38,610 nt of DNA from Acidobacteriota bacterium (GCA_003224145.1 QHYN01000215.1:1-38610), one strand, 5' to 3'. Positions 16,614 to 25,840 are shown, counted from the first letter of the stretch. A program made the numbers and translations. The notes: generated by a model from the sequence alone, not told the origin.

Positions 16614-16997
16614 TTTTTTCTCCCGCCCGGACGGTGAACTCACCACAGACCGCTCCTGGGCGTTCCTTCTGATGGCCGTCAACCGGAGATTGCTCAAGGA
16701 GCGGTTGAACCTCAATCCGGGACTAAAGCAGAAGACGAAACGCGCGAAGCAAAGCCACCTCAAACTTTTCTAGAAGAATTCTCAGTGAGAGATATGGAGC
16801 GCCGGAGCAACAAGCGGCGCTCTCCTGCGGATAAATGTGGGCCGTAACCTTGTTACATTTAGAGAGCGCAATCTGGGCGAATAATGGAGCATCTACGGAC
16901 CGCTGTGGACGGTGAGCGCAGCTTGACAGAGCGCGTGAGAGCACCTAGGCTGCGCAACTTGCGACTAGTGCCTGAGGGTAAGAACAGGGGGCAGCTT

Positions 16998-18788
16998 ATG
17001 AGCCGAACATTACCAAGAATTTCCGACATGGCGTGCTGGAGGGCCGTGTCCGCTCTCCTTCTTGCCACGGCATTGGCACAACTCGTCCCAACAAGCGGAG
17101 CGGCTGCGGAAAAATACGAAGTGACGGTCGAGCGCAATGTCACCGCGAAGATGCGTGATGGCGTGACGCTCCGCGCGGATATCTACCGACCAAAAGCAGA
17201 TGGAAAATTTCCGGTGCTGCTGGTGCGAACGCCGTATGACAAAACGGGAACGATTGGTTTTGCGTTGCGAGCAGCCGCGCGCGGCTACGTGGTGATCGCG
17301 CAAGATGTGCGGGGGCGCTTCACCTCGGAAGGCGACTGGTATCCCTTCAAGCACGAGTCGCAGGATGGATACGACACTGTGGAATGGGCGGCGGCGCTGC
17401 CTTATTCGAACGGAAAGGTGGGGATGTTTGGCGGATCCTACGTTGGGGCGACGCAATACCTGACGGCTATTGCGCATCCCCCCCATTTAGCGGGGATTTG
17501 TCCGACGGTGACAGCGTCGAATTACCACGATGGCTGGACGTATCAGGGAGGGGCATTCGAACAATGGTTCAACGAATCGTGGTCGACCGGGCTGGCGCAA
17601 GACACCATGCGGCGGCGCGTGGAATCGAACAGCAACGGTGTCGCATGGACGAAGATTCTGCCTTTGCGGGCGTATCCCGTGCTGGAGGCGCCCGAAACCG
17701 AGGGGCTGGCGCCGTATTTCACGGATTGGCTTTCGCATCCGAATTATGACGATTACTGGAAACAGTGGTCGATCGAGGACCACTACGCGCAGATCCAAGT
17801 GCCCGTTTACGGAATCGGGGCGTGGTATGACATTTTTCTCGGAGGGACGTTGCGCAACTACATGCGGCTGAAGAAGGAGGCAGGGACCGAAGCCGCGCGA
17901 CGCGGGCAAAGACTGGCGATCACAGTCGGGGGACACGCCGGCGGAGGAAGGAAAATTGGCGCGGTCGACTTTGGGGAAAAACTGCCACAGGATGACGAAG
18001 AAGCGATGCTGCGGTGGTACGACTGGCTGCTCAAGGGTGAAGCAAACGGCGTCGAAAAAGAAAAGCCGGTGAAGATTTTCGTGATGGGAAAAAATGAATG
18101 GCGCGAGGAGGATGATTGGCCCCTAACACGCGCGAAGAGCACGCGCTATTACCTGCACTCAGCGGGCGCGGCGAATGGATTGAACGGCAGCGGCTCGCTC
18201 AGCACGGTTGCGCCCTCGGAAGAAAAGCCTGACCAGTACGTTTACGATCCGAGCGATGCGGTGCCGAGCATTGGCGGGCCTTTGTGCTGCGGAGCTTTAC
18301 CGACGGGCATTGGCCCGGAGGATCAGCGCCCGGCGGAGGCGCGCAGCGACGTTTTGGTTTACACGACACCGGCGTTTGCGAAAGATACGGAACTAACGGG
18401 GCCAGTTTCCCTGGATTTGTACGCGAGCAGCTCGGCCGTGGACACGGATTTCACCGGAAAGCTGGTGGACGTTTGGCCGAATGGGTTCGCGCAAAATCTG
18501 ACGGAAGGAATCCTGCGGCTGCGCTACCGCAATTCACAAGAGAAACCAGAACTAGCCAATCCCGGCGAGACGTATCACATCACCGTAGACCTGTGGGCGA
18601 CGAGCAATGTGTTCCTTGCGGGTCACAAATTGCGGCTGGAAGTGTCCAGCAGCAACTTTCCGCGTTTTGATCGCAACCTGAACACCGGAGAAGAGCAGGC
18701 GCGCGCGACACGGATGATCAAAGCGACCAATGTGACTTATCACGACAAGGCGCATCCCTCCGCGCTGGTTCTTCCGGTCGTGCCCTAG
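16998..18788 (+). CDS. CocE/NonD family hydrolase (X-Pro dipeptidyl-peptidase S15-like), secreted
   Basis: 596 residues from the ATG at 16998; a signal-like hydrophobic segment (residues ~13-35) follows this start, and the upstream in-frame ATG at 16884 would hide it. Alpha/beta-hydrolase core: nucleophile S147 in FGGSYVGATQ (the S15 G-x-S-Y-x-G), D278 in GAWYDIF and H313 in GGHAGGG. A C-terminal jelly-roll (from ~410) has TGPVSLDLYASSSAVDTDFTGKL and HKLRLEVSSSNFPRFDRNLNTG, diagnostic of the PepX_C domain. Family members hydrolyse cocaine-like esters, glutaryl-cephalosporins or X-Pro peptides; the natural substrate is unknown. Exported, probably periplasmic. Confidence 0.93.
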   Translation: MSRTLPRISDMACWRAVSALLLATALAQLVPTSGAAAEKYEVTVERNVTAKMRDGVTLRADIYRPKADGKFPVLLVRTPYDKTGTIGFALRAAARGYVVIAQDVRGRFTSEGDWYPFKHESQDGYDTVEWAAALPYSNGKVGMFGGSYVGATQYLTAIAHPPHLAGICPTVTASNYHDGWTYQGGAFEQWFNESWSTGLAQDTMRRRVESNSNGVAWTKILPLRAYPVLEAPETEGLAPYFTDWLSHPNYDDYWKQWSIEDHYAQIQVPVYGIGAWYDIFLGGTLRNYMRLKKEAGTEAARRGQRLAITVGGHAGGGRKIGAVDFGEKLPQDDEEAMLRWYDWLLKGEANGVEKEKPVKIFVMGKNEWREEDDWPLTRAKSTRYYLHSAGAANGLNGSGSLSTVAPSEEKPDQYVYDPSDAVPSIGGPLCCGALPTGIGPEDQRPAEARSDVLVYTTPAFAKDTELTGPVSLDLYASSSAVDTDFTGKLVDVWPNGFAQNLTEGILRLRYRNSQEKPELANPGETYHITVDLWATSNVFLAGHKLRLEVSSSNFPRFDRNLNTGEEQARATRMIKATNVTYHDKAHPSALVLPVVP

Positions 18789-19148
18789 AACACTAAAAAC
18801 ACCAGCGTTGAACCGATTCTCCCGCGCCGGCCCGGCAGTGCCGCTTTTCGGGTGGTGGCTTAGCTTCCGAATAGCCCGGTGGTCTCAATGGGTCGACGCA
18901 ACACTAGGCCGAAGTCCCCTTGCAGGGGCCTCAATAGCTAAGAGTCGTTCGCGAGCGTCGATTCAAACGGAACACCATCCTGGCCAGGGTCTTATTGAGT
19001 ACAGCCGGACAAAGCGGTTCTCCATGGGGAAGTGCCGTCGGATCACAACTGACTAGATGGTGTTGCGTCGACCGTCTGAGCCGGCACCATCAATCGGGCG
19101 CAACCGCGACAGTGACAAAGCGGATCAGGTCTCCGGTCAGTTGTCATA
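18789..19148. other. 360-bp non-coding stretch with an inverted-repeat element
   Basis: No gene supported. The main structure is the 14-bp inverted repeat pair described separately. A near-palindromic CGTTCGCGAGCG also occurs around 18948. Confidence 0.4.
18891..19073. repeat. 183-bp element bounded by perfect 14-bp inverted repeats
   Basis: GGTCGACGCAACAC at 18891-18904 and its exact reverse complement at 19060-19073. The interior (155 bp) has no ORF. Size and termini resemble a miniature inverted-repeat element, but no target-site duplication is evident, so a large hairpin or operator pair is also possible. Confidence 0.5.
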
Positions 19149-19253
19149 TCAGTCAGTGCCTCGACGAGGGATACCGATACTGCGGACCAGATCCTGAAAC
19201 CTTGGATCGCCTCGCAGCGCGTTAAATCGGGGATCCACCCCGATCCATGGCAT

Positions 19254-21050
19254 TCAAGTCGACCGCTGAAGGAACCCCTGCTCCAGCGATTCAAGGGCTT
19301 TCTCCGTGTCGCCCAACTCCACATAGGCATCCGCGACCAGGAATCGGCAGACATAGCGTTCCTTGGCTTGTTCCAGGGCTTTGCTTAGAAGCTGTTTCGC
19401 CTCATGTTTCTGGCCGACCCGCGCGAGGGCTGCCGCCGTTGTGGTCAGTACCGACGGGCTGTTTGCAAGCCGAATGGCGTTCTCTGCCGCACGGAGCGTC
19501 TCGGCACGTTGCCCCATTTGTGCGTAAGCGAGTGCGAGCATCGCGTGGGGAAGGCCCGCCGCCGGTTCCAGCTCAATGGTTTTCTGGGCTTGCTCCACGG
19601 TCTCCGGCATGCGACCGGAAAAGTAGTAGATCCAAAGCGCTTCGTTACGGCTTTCGAGTGCTAGGGGATCGAAAAGATAGGCTTGCTGTACGCGGGAAAT
19701 TGCTTCATCGAAGTGCCCCAGCGTCGCCAGGTAATTGGCATAGCCCAATTGGGCCTCCGGCAGGCTTGGGTTGATTTCGAAAGCCCGACGATATTCCCGT
19801 TCCGCTGCGGGCCAATCCCAATCGAAAAACAAGCGCACATAACCAAGCCGGACGTGCGCGCTCCCCAGGTTAGGGTCAAGCTCAACGGCTCGCAGCGCCG
19901 CTTCCTTTGCTCTCGGCATCACCTCGGCCGGAGAACTGTAATACGTGACAACCGCTGTGTAGGCTTCGGCGAGAGCCGAGTAGAGGCGGGCGTCTTTTGG
20001 ATCCCTAGCGATAGCTTCTTGAAAATACTGAATCGCCTTATTCTCGCTCTCCCGCGTGCCTTGCCCGAGCTCATGCAGGCCCAGGAGGTATTTGTCGTAG
20101 CTTTCCAGATTGACACGGGAGCTTGCGGAGGAGCTCGTCTCGACCGGCAGCAATTGGATGGAAAGAGAATGTGTAATCTTCTCCGCGATTTCCTTTTGTA
20201 TGTTCAAAACATCCGTAAGAGGCCGCTCATAGGTTTCGGCCCATAGATGAGTCTGTTCTCCAGCCTGGATCAGCTGGGCGGTAACGCGCACGCGCTCTCC
20301 TCCGCGCCGAACGCTCCCCTCCAGTAAATAGCCCACACCCAGTTCTCGGGCAATTTGCGCCGCGGTTTCCCTTGTATCCTTGTACCGCACGGTTGAGGTT
20401 CGCGCGATCACGCCAAGCTTGGCTGGCTGGAGCTGGCCGAGTTGGGCAATCATTTCCTCCGTGAGGCCATCAGCAAAATAATCCTCGTGCACGTCCCCGC
20501 TCAAATTCGCAAAGGGGAGTACGGCCAGCATGACTCTTTGCGGGGAGGGATTCCGCGGCCAGAAATGCGATACCAGAACCGCTGTCACAGCTAGCGTCAC
20601 CAACGAAGTCAGCGGCCACAACCAGAGACTTTTCTTTTGCCCGAGGGGCAGCGGCACCATGGATGGAGCCTGCTCAGAAGTCTGCGGGCCCGCTAGAAGA
20701 GGCGCGGCCGGTTCTGGGTCCTCGTGCACCGCCGCAACGAAGCGATAGCCTCGCTTGGGGATGGTCTCGATATATTTGCGGCCGTCCGCAGTATCACCCA
20801 ACACCTGCCGGAGGTTGAAGATGTGCCGGGCCAGATTGCCTTCCTCAACGAAGACACCGGGCCATACTTTTTCCAGCAACTCTTCTTTTTCGACGATGTG
20901 CCCCGCCCTCTCGACCAGAACGAGGAGGGTTTCCAGGTCCTTTGGCGGGAGTGTGACGGGCTGGCCATCCCGCAGCAAAACTCGCTCCACGGCGTCGAGG
21001 CGGTAGGAGCCGAATCCGTATAAGTGCTTTGATTTCAACCGAACACCCAC
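19254..21050 (-). CDS. CadC-like winged-helix regulator with TolB-like domain and TPR array, C-terminally truncated by TGA
   Basis: 598 residues. An OmpR-type winged helix covers residues ~8-108 (GNLARHIFNLRQVLGD recognition region, IPKRGYRFVAAV wing). A single membrane segment lies at ~141-164, then a TolB/FlgO-like sensor domain ~173-300 (AVLPFANLSGDVHEDYFADGLTEEM), then TPR-type helices to ~590. Membrane-bound one-component regulators of this build are typical of Acidobacteriota. The start is a GTG at 21050, with no strong ribosome site seen. The frame ends ...GFLQRST then TGA; the same frame continues past the stop with MPWIGVDPRFNALRGDPRFQDLVRSIGIP to a second TGA at 19149, which is the usual tail of this family. 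The stop sits where the family has Trp, so TGG to TGA is the likely change. Confidence 0.88.
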   Translation of the reverse strand: MGVRLKSKHLYGFGSYRLDAVERVLLRDGQPVTLPPKDLETLLVLVERAGHIVEKEELLEKVWPGVFVEEGNLARHIFNLRQVLGDTADGRKYIETIPKRGYRFVAAVHEDPEPAAPLLAGPQTSEQAPSMVPLPLGQKKSLWLWPLTSLVTLAVTAVLVSHFWPRNPSPQRVMLAVLPFANLSGDVHEDYFADGLTEEMIAQLGQLQPAKLGVIARTSTVRYKDTRETAAQIARELGVGYLLEGSVRRGGERVRVTAQLIQAGEQTHLWAETYERPLTDVLNIQKEIAEKITHSLSIQLLPVETSSSASSRVNLESYDKYLLGLHELGQGTRESENKAIQYFQEAIARDPKDARLYSALAEAYTAVVTYYSSPAEVMPRAKEAALRAVELDPNLGSAHVRLGYVRLFFDWDWPAAEREYRRAFEINPSLPEAQLGYANYLATLGHFDEAISRVQQAYLFDPLALESRNEALWIYYFSGRMPETVEQAQKTIELEPAAGLPHAMLALAYAQMGQRAETLRAAENAIRLANSPSVLTTTAAALARVGQKHEAKQLLSKALEQAKERYVCRFLVADAYVELGDTEKALESLEQGFLQRST

Positions 21051-21204
21051 ATGAAGAACTTCGCAAGAAATGTTTCAGAACTCCTCAAAGACATTTCATG
21101 CCCGTGGCTGGCAACCTGCGCGAAACACGGGCAGTCCTGGCGTCGCCTTTCAGCCCGGGGGATGCCAGCGATTTTAACGCATCTTGTCTGGAAAAGGAGA
21201 AGGC

Positions 21205-21888
21205 ATGAAAGCATTACCATTGGTTGTGTTGGTCTTGGCTCTGGCGTTTTCGCTGGCTGCGGCACCAGAGGAACCTTCATGGCGGATGAAAGCCGACTAT
21301 GTGGAAGCATGCAGTTGCCATTTGTTTTGCCAATGCTATTTCAGCGACAGCCACGGCCATAAGCATGCCGAACACCCATTTTGCGAGTTCAACATGGCTG
21401 TGACAGTCCGGGAAGGGTATTCAGGAAACGTTGACCTCGCTAATACAAAATATTGGCTGACCGGCGACCTCGGCGACAAGTGGGGAACCGAAAAGAAGGC
21501 AAAGTGGGTGATGGTATCTTTCGATCCGAAGTCCACGCAAGCGCAGCGCGATGCCTTGGCCCCGATCATTCTCAAGACCTACGGTTTGGAGTGGGGCGAG
21601 CTAAAAGTGCAGGAAGCGCCAATAGAAATCCGCCAGTCAGGCGACATTGTTGAGGCCAAGTTGGCGGACGGACAACGAGCGTACATGAAGCTCCAGCGCG
21701 AGCCCGGGATCGACGGGAAAGGCGTTGTGCTCAAGAACGTGAAGTATTTTGAGGCCGTGCAAAACGATGGTTTTCAAATGTATAAATCGATCGAGCACCG
21801 CGCCAATGTGGCGGGACATGAGTTCTCTTATTCGGACCGCAACGCATTCTTAATCACCATCGTCTCGCAAGAGACCAGCGCAAAGTAG
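21205..21888 (+). CDS. DUF1326 domain protein, secreted
   Basis: 227 residues from the ATG at 21205 (AGGAGAAGG directly upstream; the earlier in-frame GTG/ATG-type starts lack a site). Signal peptide residues 1-20. The mature N-terminus has the DUF1326 cysteine cluster ADYVEACSCHLFCQCYF (C36, C38, C42, C44) and HPFC (C60), then a beta-rich body. DUF1326 proteins are uncharacterised and often lie near metal- or redox-related genes. The cysteine and histidine cluster (HGHKHAEHPFC) suggests metal binding; this is inference. Divergent from the regulator at 21050, with 154 bp between. Confidence 0.88.
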   Translation: MKALPLVVLVLALAFSLAAAPEEPSWRMKADYVEACSCHLFCQCYFSDSHGHKHAEHPFCEFNMAVTVREGYSGNVDLANTKYWLTGDLGDKWGTEKKAKWVMVSFDPKSTQAQRDALAPIILKTYGLEWGELKVQEAPIEIRQSGDIVEAKLADGQRAYMKLQREPGIDGKGVVLKNVKYFEAVQNDGFQMYKSIEHRANVAGHEFSYSDRNAFLITIVSQETSAK

Positions 21889-22183
21889 ACTCAAACCAAC
21901 CCCTGTCGCTGCACCGGCAGCGCACGCAAGAACGACAAGAGACGTCGGGTGCAAAGGTGGCATGCGCTCGGAAGAGAGTTCTAGGGGTGGCGCGACCTGC
22001 CAAACCAATTGATTTTTGCCATTTTCATCGCGGCAATTTTTGACCTGCGCAAGCAGCAGCTCATGCCACGTGCATCCTCAGTTCCCGCTGCGGCCGTAGA
22101 GTTCAGGGAGAAAAGGTGGCCAAAAAAAGCGAGTGTCTATGCGGTTCTCAAATGCCGCAGGTGGATCGGCCGGACAGGGTTGA
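21889..22183. other. 295-bp intergenic region without a recognisable gene
   Basis: Lies between convergent genes (DUF1326 and the Cys-rich peptide). An inverted GC-rich repeat, CTGTCGCTGCACCGGCAGCG, near 21903-21922 could act as a weak terminator, but no U-tract follows. Nothing else seen. Confidence 0.35.
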
Positions 22184-22420
22184 TTACCGTGGTGGCAAGC
22201 CGCAGCCCTGGAGGCACTGCAGAGCTGCTGCACGTGCTTTGGCCAGGCATGCCTGATCGCGGTGACAGTCGCTCACCGCATTCTTGTAGGCCACCGCACA
22301 GTTCAAACATTGATTGGGCGGCGGCCCCTGCGCCACAAGCTGTGCCACAAGCAACGCTGCGAACAAAATCAGTGCCACTGGGATAACGAACATTAAAAAT
22401 CGCTTTTTTAGTCTTTCCAT
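22184..22420 (-). CDS. 78-residue exported six-cysteine peptide
   Basis: A basic start (MERLKKRF) and a hydrophobic segment at residues 9-30 form a signal peptide or anchor. The mature part (about 31-78) has six cysteines: C38, C41, C52, C58, C69, C73, within a predicted helical hairpin (NQCLNCAVAYKNAVSDC, then ACLAKARAAALQCLQGC). No family recognised. GAGG lies 9 nt upstream of the ATG, within an inverted GGTCTTAGACC that abuts the start. Last gene of a probable operon with the other Cys-rich peptide and a TlpA-like protein, which suggests a disulfide-bonded or redox-active periplasmic peptide. Confidence 0.7.
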   Translation of the reverse strand: MERLKKRFLMFVIPVALILFAALLVAQLVAQGPPPNQCLNCAVAYKNAVSDCHRDQACLAKARAAALQCLQGCGLPPR

Positions 22421-22502
22421 GGTCTAAGACCTCATTAAACATTGCTAGCATCCATTGTGGACGCTAGGTTAACGACCCCTTGGCTGCATGCGATTAGGAA
22501 GA

Positions 22503-22706
22503 TTAAATGCAAGTCCCCCCGCAACTAGTATTAACGCACTGGGAAGTGGTTCGGTCGAAGTGACATCCTACCTGAGGCAGAAGTTGCCTGTCGCCCGAGC
22601 GGTAACAGGTGCATGTATGTGACCTCCCCAAAACCGTGGCGCTGCTGGCCACAAGGGCTGCCAGCAGCGCCACGAGCAGAAGTACCTTCGATATTCGCCT
22701 TAACAT
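22503..22706 (-). CDS. 67-residue exported six-cysteine peptide
   Basis: MLRRISK, then a hydrophobic signal segment at residues 8-26. The mature part of about 40 residues has six cysteines (C32, C34, C48, C57, C62, C66) in the order C-x-C, C, C, C-x3-x-C. It is unlike the other six-Cys peptide in spacing and looks beta-rich, defensin- or knottin-like in density. GGAAGGGG lies 8 nt before the ATG. It starts 26 nt after the TlpA-like gene stops, in the same direction. No family recognised; an antimicrobial or structural role would be a guess. Confidence 0.7.
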   Translation of the reverse strand: MLRRISKVLLLVALLAALVASSATVLGRSHTCTCYRSGDRQLLPQVGCHFDRTTSQCVNTSCGGTCI

Positions 22707-22732
22707 TTCTTTTTCCCCTTCCTTTTTGTGAT

Positions 22733-23392
22733 CTATGTCTTACTTACAAGCTTTGGCGGACGTTTGGGACAGCTCCGACCCGCACCCGGTTGGGTTGCGC
22801 CAACTTGGCTTCGGAGAGGAGAAGCCGTCTCCTGCCGTTCAAAATAGGCAAACATCGTGTCCCAGCCCGCCTGATCCAGGCGTCCAGCCCACACCTTCTC
22901 CACTCGACCCGCGGCTCCCACCAGCAGAGTATTGGGGACCCGCGCGAGTCCGAGTTGGGAAAAGGTTCTGTAGGGCGGATCAGCCAGGGTATCGGACAGC
23001 CGTATGCCGTGCTTCGTACAGTAGTCTCTGGTGATTTCGACCGGATCACGGCTCACCCAGAGCACGCGGACGCCTTTTTGTTCAAGCGTGCTTGCCAGCT
23101 TCATCCAGCCTTCCTGATTTGCCTGGCAAGCCGGGCAGCCTGGAGAAAAAGTGATGATGAGGAGCTTGGAACCGACCGTAGGAAGGGCCACTGGCTCCAG
23201 GCGGCCATCGAACCCGATCCCCGCAAGCATCCGCAGTTGCGTTCCCGCAGTGATTTGAGGAGCTAAGGCTTCGTTCAGACGCCGGTTCTGCAGGAAAAGG
23301 AGAACGTTCTCGGCCAGCACTCCCAACGCGACAAGCCAGAGAAAGATCTCCATCACCTTGCTGAATCGGCTTTTTGGCTGCGTGCCTGCCAT
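22733..23392 (-). CDS. Membrane-anchored TlpA/redoxin-like thiol-disulfide protein
   Basis: About 219 residues. The start is taken as the ATG at 23392, 8 nt after GGAGG; an ATG at 23398 is the alternative. One N-terminal membrane anchor (residues ~14-34), then a coiled linker and a thioredoxin-fold domain. The active site is FSPGCPACQ (C86-P-A-C89), and a cis-Pro loop LARVPNTLLV lies near residue 150. The wording SP-x-CP-x-C recalls MauD/TlpA-type periplasmic reductases that keep partner cysteines reduced. The tail after ~190 is polar. Gene order places it between a small membrane protein (29-nt gap) and two Cys-rich peptides, which are its natural candidate substrates. Confidence 0.85.
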   Translation of the reverse strand: MAGTQPKSRFSKVMEIFLWLVALGVLAENVLLFLQNRRLNEALAPQITAGTQLRMLAGIGFDGRLEPVALPTVGSKLLIITFSPGCPACQANQEGWMKLASTLEQKGVRVLWVSRDPVEITRDYCTKHGIRLSDTLADPPYRTFSQLGLARVPNTLLVGAAGRVEKVWAGRLDQAGWDTMFAYFERQETASPLRSQVGATQPGAGRSCPKRPPKLVSKT

Positions 23393-23420
23393 CTTCATTT
23401 CCTCCAAAAGCTCACCTGTT

Positions 23421-23756
23421 TCAGGGACTTACAGCGATCTGCGCCGCCCTACCCCCAGATTCAGCCTCCTGCATCAGTTCTTCCCCGATGACAGATGGTG
23501 CCTCAGCCAGAATCGGCGTCTCCGCGGGGATCAGATCCTGATTCTGTTCGGCCGCGCGAACACAAACGACAGGCTGCGGAACTTTGGCAATTCGGACGTT
23601 GGCGTGAGTTTGCGAAGCGAATATCTCCAAGCACAGAAAGACAACGTAGGTGGAGAGCCCAAGTAGCGCAAATCCCGCAAAGAAATAGCCAGCCCCACGA
23701 AGGAGCATCTGTATAAGTTTCAGTGCCGTTTCCGGATCGAGCCCGAAATCTCCCAT
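23421..23756 (-). CDS. Small membrane protein, first gene of the thiol operon
   Basis: 111 residues. One strong membrane segment at residues ~22-47 (AGYFFAGFALLGLSTYVVFL), then a polar, acidic tail with one cysteine and no recognised domain. A GGGTGAG lies just before the ATG. It is followed in the same direction by the TlpA-like gene after 28 nt. No family recognised; presumably an inner-membrane partner of the redox protein. Confidence 0.6.
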   Translation of the reverse strand: MGDFGLDPETALKLIQMLLRGAGYFFAGFALLGLSTYVVFLCLEIFASQTHANVRIAKVPQPVVCVRAAEQNQDLIPAETPILAEAPSVIGEELMQEAESGGRAAQIAVSP

Positions 23757-23956
23757 CGCTCACCCTGTCCTGTCAGGCCTTGTGCCTTGCGATGGCTGGA
23801 GATTCAGGCGGATGCTGGCGGAAGTCAATCGCGCGCGCCTTGTGCCTTTCTCACTTCTACCTATCGGTATAACTGCTTGAGTGGATGGGGCTAATTCGTC
23901 TGTTCTCTGGGTTGGAGGACGGAGCTATACTCACTCTAGTCCTTGCAGGAAGTTTC

Positions 23957-25840
23957 ATGTCCTCCGCAAAACTGCGCTTCCGGGATTACCAGCTTGATCC
24001 TGATGGGTTCGAGCTCTGTCGTGCCGGCCATCGCCTCCGTCTGGAGCGCAAGCCCATGGAGTTGCTGATCCTGCTGGCCGAAAAGCAGGGTCACCTGGTC
24101 AAGCGGGAAGAAATCATCGAGAAGATCTGGGGCAAGGACTTCTTCTTCGATGCGGAGAACGGAATCAATAATGCCGTTCGCAAAATTCGTTCGGCGCTGA
24201 ATGATGACCCCGAACAGCCGCGCTTTGTGAAAACCTCCGTTGGCAAGGGCTACAGGTTCATTGCCCCGGTTGAACGTGTGCTCGAACCCGCTGGCTCACC
24301 CACCCCCGAGCGGGTTGTTATACCCCGAGAGCCGACGGTCTTTCGCTGGAGGCGTGCTTGGGTCCCTGCCCTGGGAGCCACGGCATTCATCGCCGCTGGC
24401 TTTGCCTTCAACATTGCCGGCATCCGCAGTCGGATTCTGCCTCGTGGTGCGCCCCCGATTCATTCGATTGTCGTTCTGCCGCTGGAGAATCTCTCGGGCA
24501 ATCCAGATGAGCAATATTTCGCTGACGGCATGACGGATGAGTTGACCACAGTCCTGGCGAAGATTGGCTCGCTACGCGTCATCTCACGGACTTCGTCTAT
24601 GCAGTACAGGAACAGCCATAAGCCACTGGTGCAGATTGCGAGCGAGTTGAACGTTGAGGCTGTGGTGGAAGGATCGGTAACTCGTTCGTCGGACCGGGTA
24701 CGTATCACGGCGCAGCTCGTTGATGCGCGTACCGATCGGCACCTCTGGGCGGAGACCTATGACAGGGACATGCGGGATATCCTCGCGCTGCAGAGTGACG
24801 TGGCCGGTGCCATTGCCAAGCAGGTCAAGGCCCAGATTACTCCGGCAGAAACGGCGAAGATTGCAGCGGTCACGCACTCCGATCCTGAGGCGTATCAGTT
24901 GTACCTACAGGGCCTCTATTACTGGGATAAGGGCACCGAACAGTCAGCGGCCAACAGCCGGGAGTATTTCCAAAAAGCGATCGAAAAGGATCCTGGCTTT
25001 GCCCGGGCCTGGATTGGACTTGCCTTCGCTTATAACCTCTTGAGTGACTACCGGCATGGCAAAGAAGCAGCCAGAAAAGCATTGTCGCTTGATGACACCA
25101 TTGGTAGAGGGCACGCGGCCTTCGCTTTCGCCACATGGCGTAACGATTGGGATTGGAGTGTTGCTCAACAGGAGTTTAAACGCGCCATTGAGCTGGACCC
25201 GAATGATACCCACGCTCACCACGGCTACGCTGGGTATCTATCCGCCTTACGACGCTTCGATGAAGCCCATTCCGAGATGCAACGGGCTCTGGAACTTGAT
25301 CCCCTCGCCGTTTTAGCTAACACCAATCTGGGCTCCATCTATTGGTCGAGTCACGATTTTGACCGGGCAATCCAACAACTGAACAGAGCATTGGAAATAG
25401 ATCCAAGCTTTCCCGATGCACATTGTGACCTCGGCCTGGTTTATGAAAGTTTGGGCAAGTACGAGCAAGCGTTGGTGGAGTTTGAGAAGTACAAAACGCT
25501 TTCGAGGAACGGGAACCTCCTCTTGGCTAAGGCAGCTGTGGCTCATCTCTATGCTGTGCAAGGCCGCCGGGCAGATGCTCTAAGGCTCCTCGAAGAACTG
25601 AAAGCCGCGCGCAAACCTGGAGATATGCTCTCTTACAGTATCGCTTTGGTGTACGTCGGCCTTGGCGACAAGGACCGCGCATTTCAGTGGTTGCGAAACT
25701 CATTCGCCGAACACGACGATGACCTGCTGGATCTCAACGACGATCCCAGAGTGGAACCACTGCACTCCGACCCGCGCTTCCAGGACCTCGTTCGTCGCGT
25801 TGGAATTCCGGTGAATGGGGCAGGTGTCGTCGCGCATTAG
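23957..25840 (+). CDS. CadC-like winged-helix regulator with TolB-like domain and TPR repeats
   Basis: 627 residues from the ATG at 23957, which has AGGAAG 5 nt upstream and begins the usual wHTH N-terminus (KLRFRDYQLDPDGFEL). Winged helix residues ~6-102 (RKPMELLILLAEKQGHLVKREEI, then GKGYRFIAPV). Membrane segment ~135-155. TolB/FlgO-like domain ~170-300 (VLPLENLSGNPDEQYFADGMTDEL). At least six TPR motifs ~310-560 with canonical W-x-x-L-G-x-x-Y spacing, then the family tail DDPRVEPLHSDPRFQDLVRRVGIP. Paralogous to the regulator at 19254-21050, and intact. Together the two bracket the DUF1326/Cys-peptide island. Ligand unknown. Confidence 0.93.
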   Translation: MSSAKLRFRDYQLDPDGFELCRAGHRLRLERKPMELLILLAEKQGHLVKREEIIEKIWGKDFFFDAENGINNAVRKIRSALNDDPEQPRFVKTSVGKGYRFIAPVERVLEPAGSPTPERVVIPREPTVFRWRRAWVPALGATAFIAAGFAFNIAGIRSRILPRGAPPIHSIVVLPLENLSGNPDEQYFADGMTDELTTVLAKIGSLRVISRTSSMQYRNSHKPLVQIASELNVEAVVEGSVTRSSDRVRITAQLVDARTDRHLWAETYDRDMRDILALQSDVAGAIAKQVKAQITPAETAKIAAVTHSDPEAYQLYLQGLYYWDKGTEQSAANSREYFQKAIEKDPGFARAWIGLAFAYNLLSDYRHGKEAARKALSLDDTIGRGHAAFAFATWRNDWDWSVAQQEFKRAIELDPNDTHAHHGYAGYLSALRRFDEAHSEMQRALELDPLAVLANTNLGSIYWSSHDFDRAIQQLNRALEIDPSFPDAHCDLGLVYESLGKYEQALVEFEKYKTLSRNGNLLLAKAAVAHLYAVQGRRADALRLLEELKAARKPGDMLSYSIALVYVGLGDKDRAFQWLRNSFAEHDDDLLDLNDDPRVEPLHSDPRFQDLVRRVGIPVNGAGVVAH

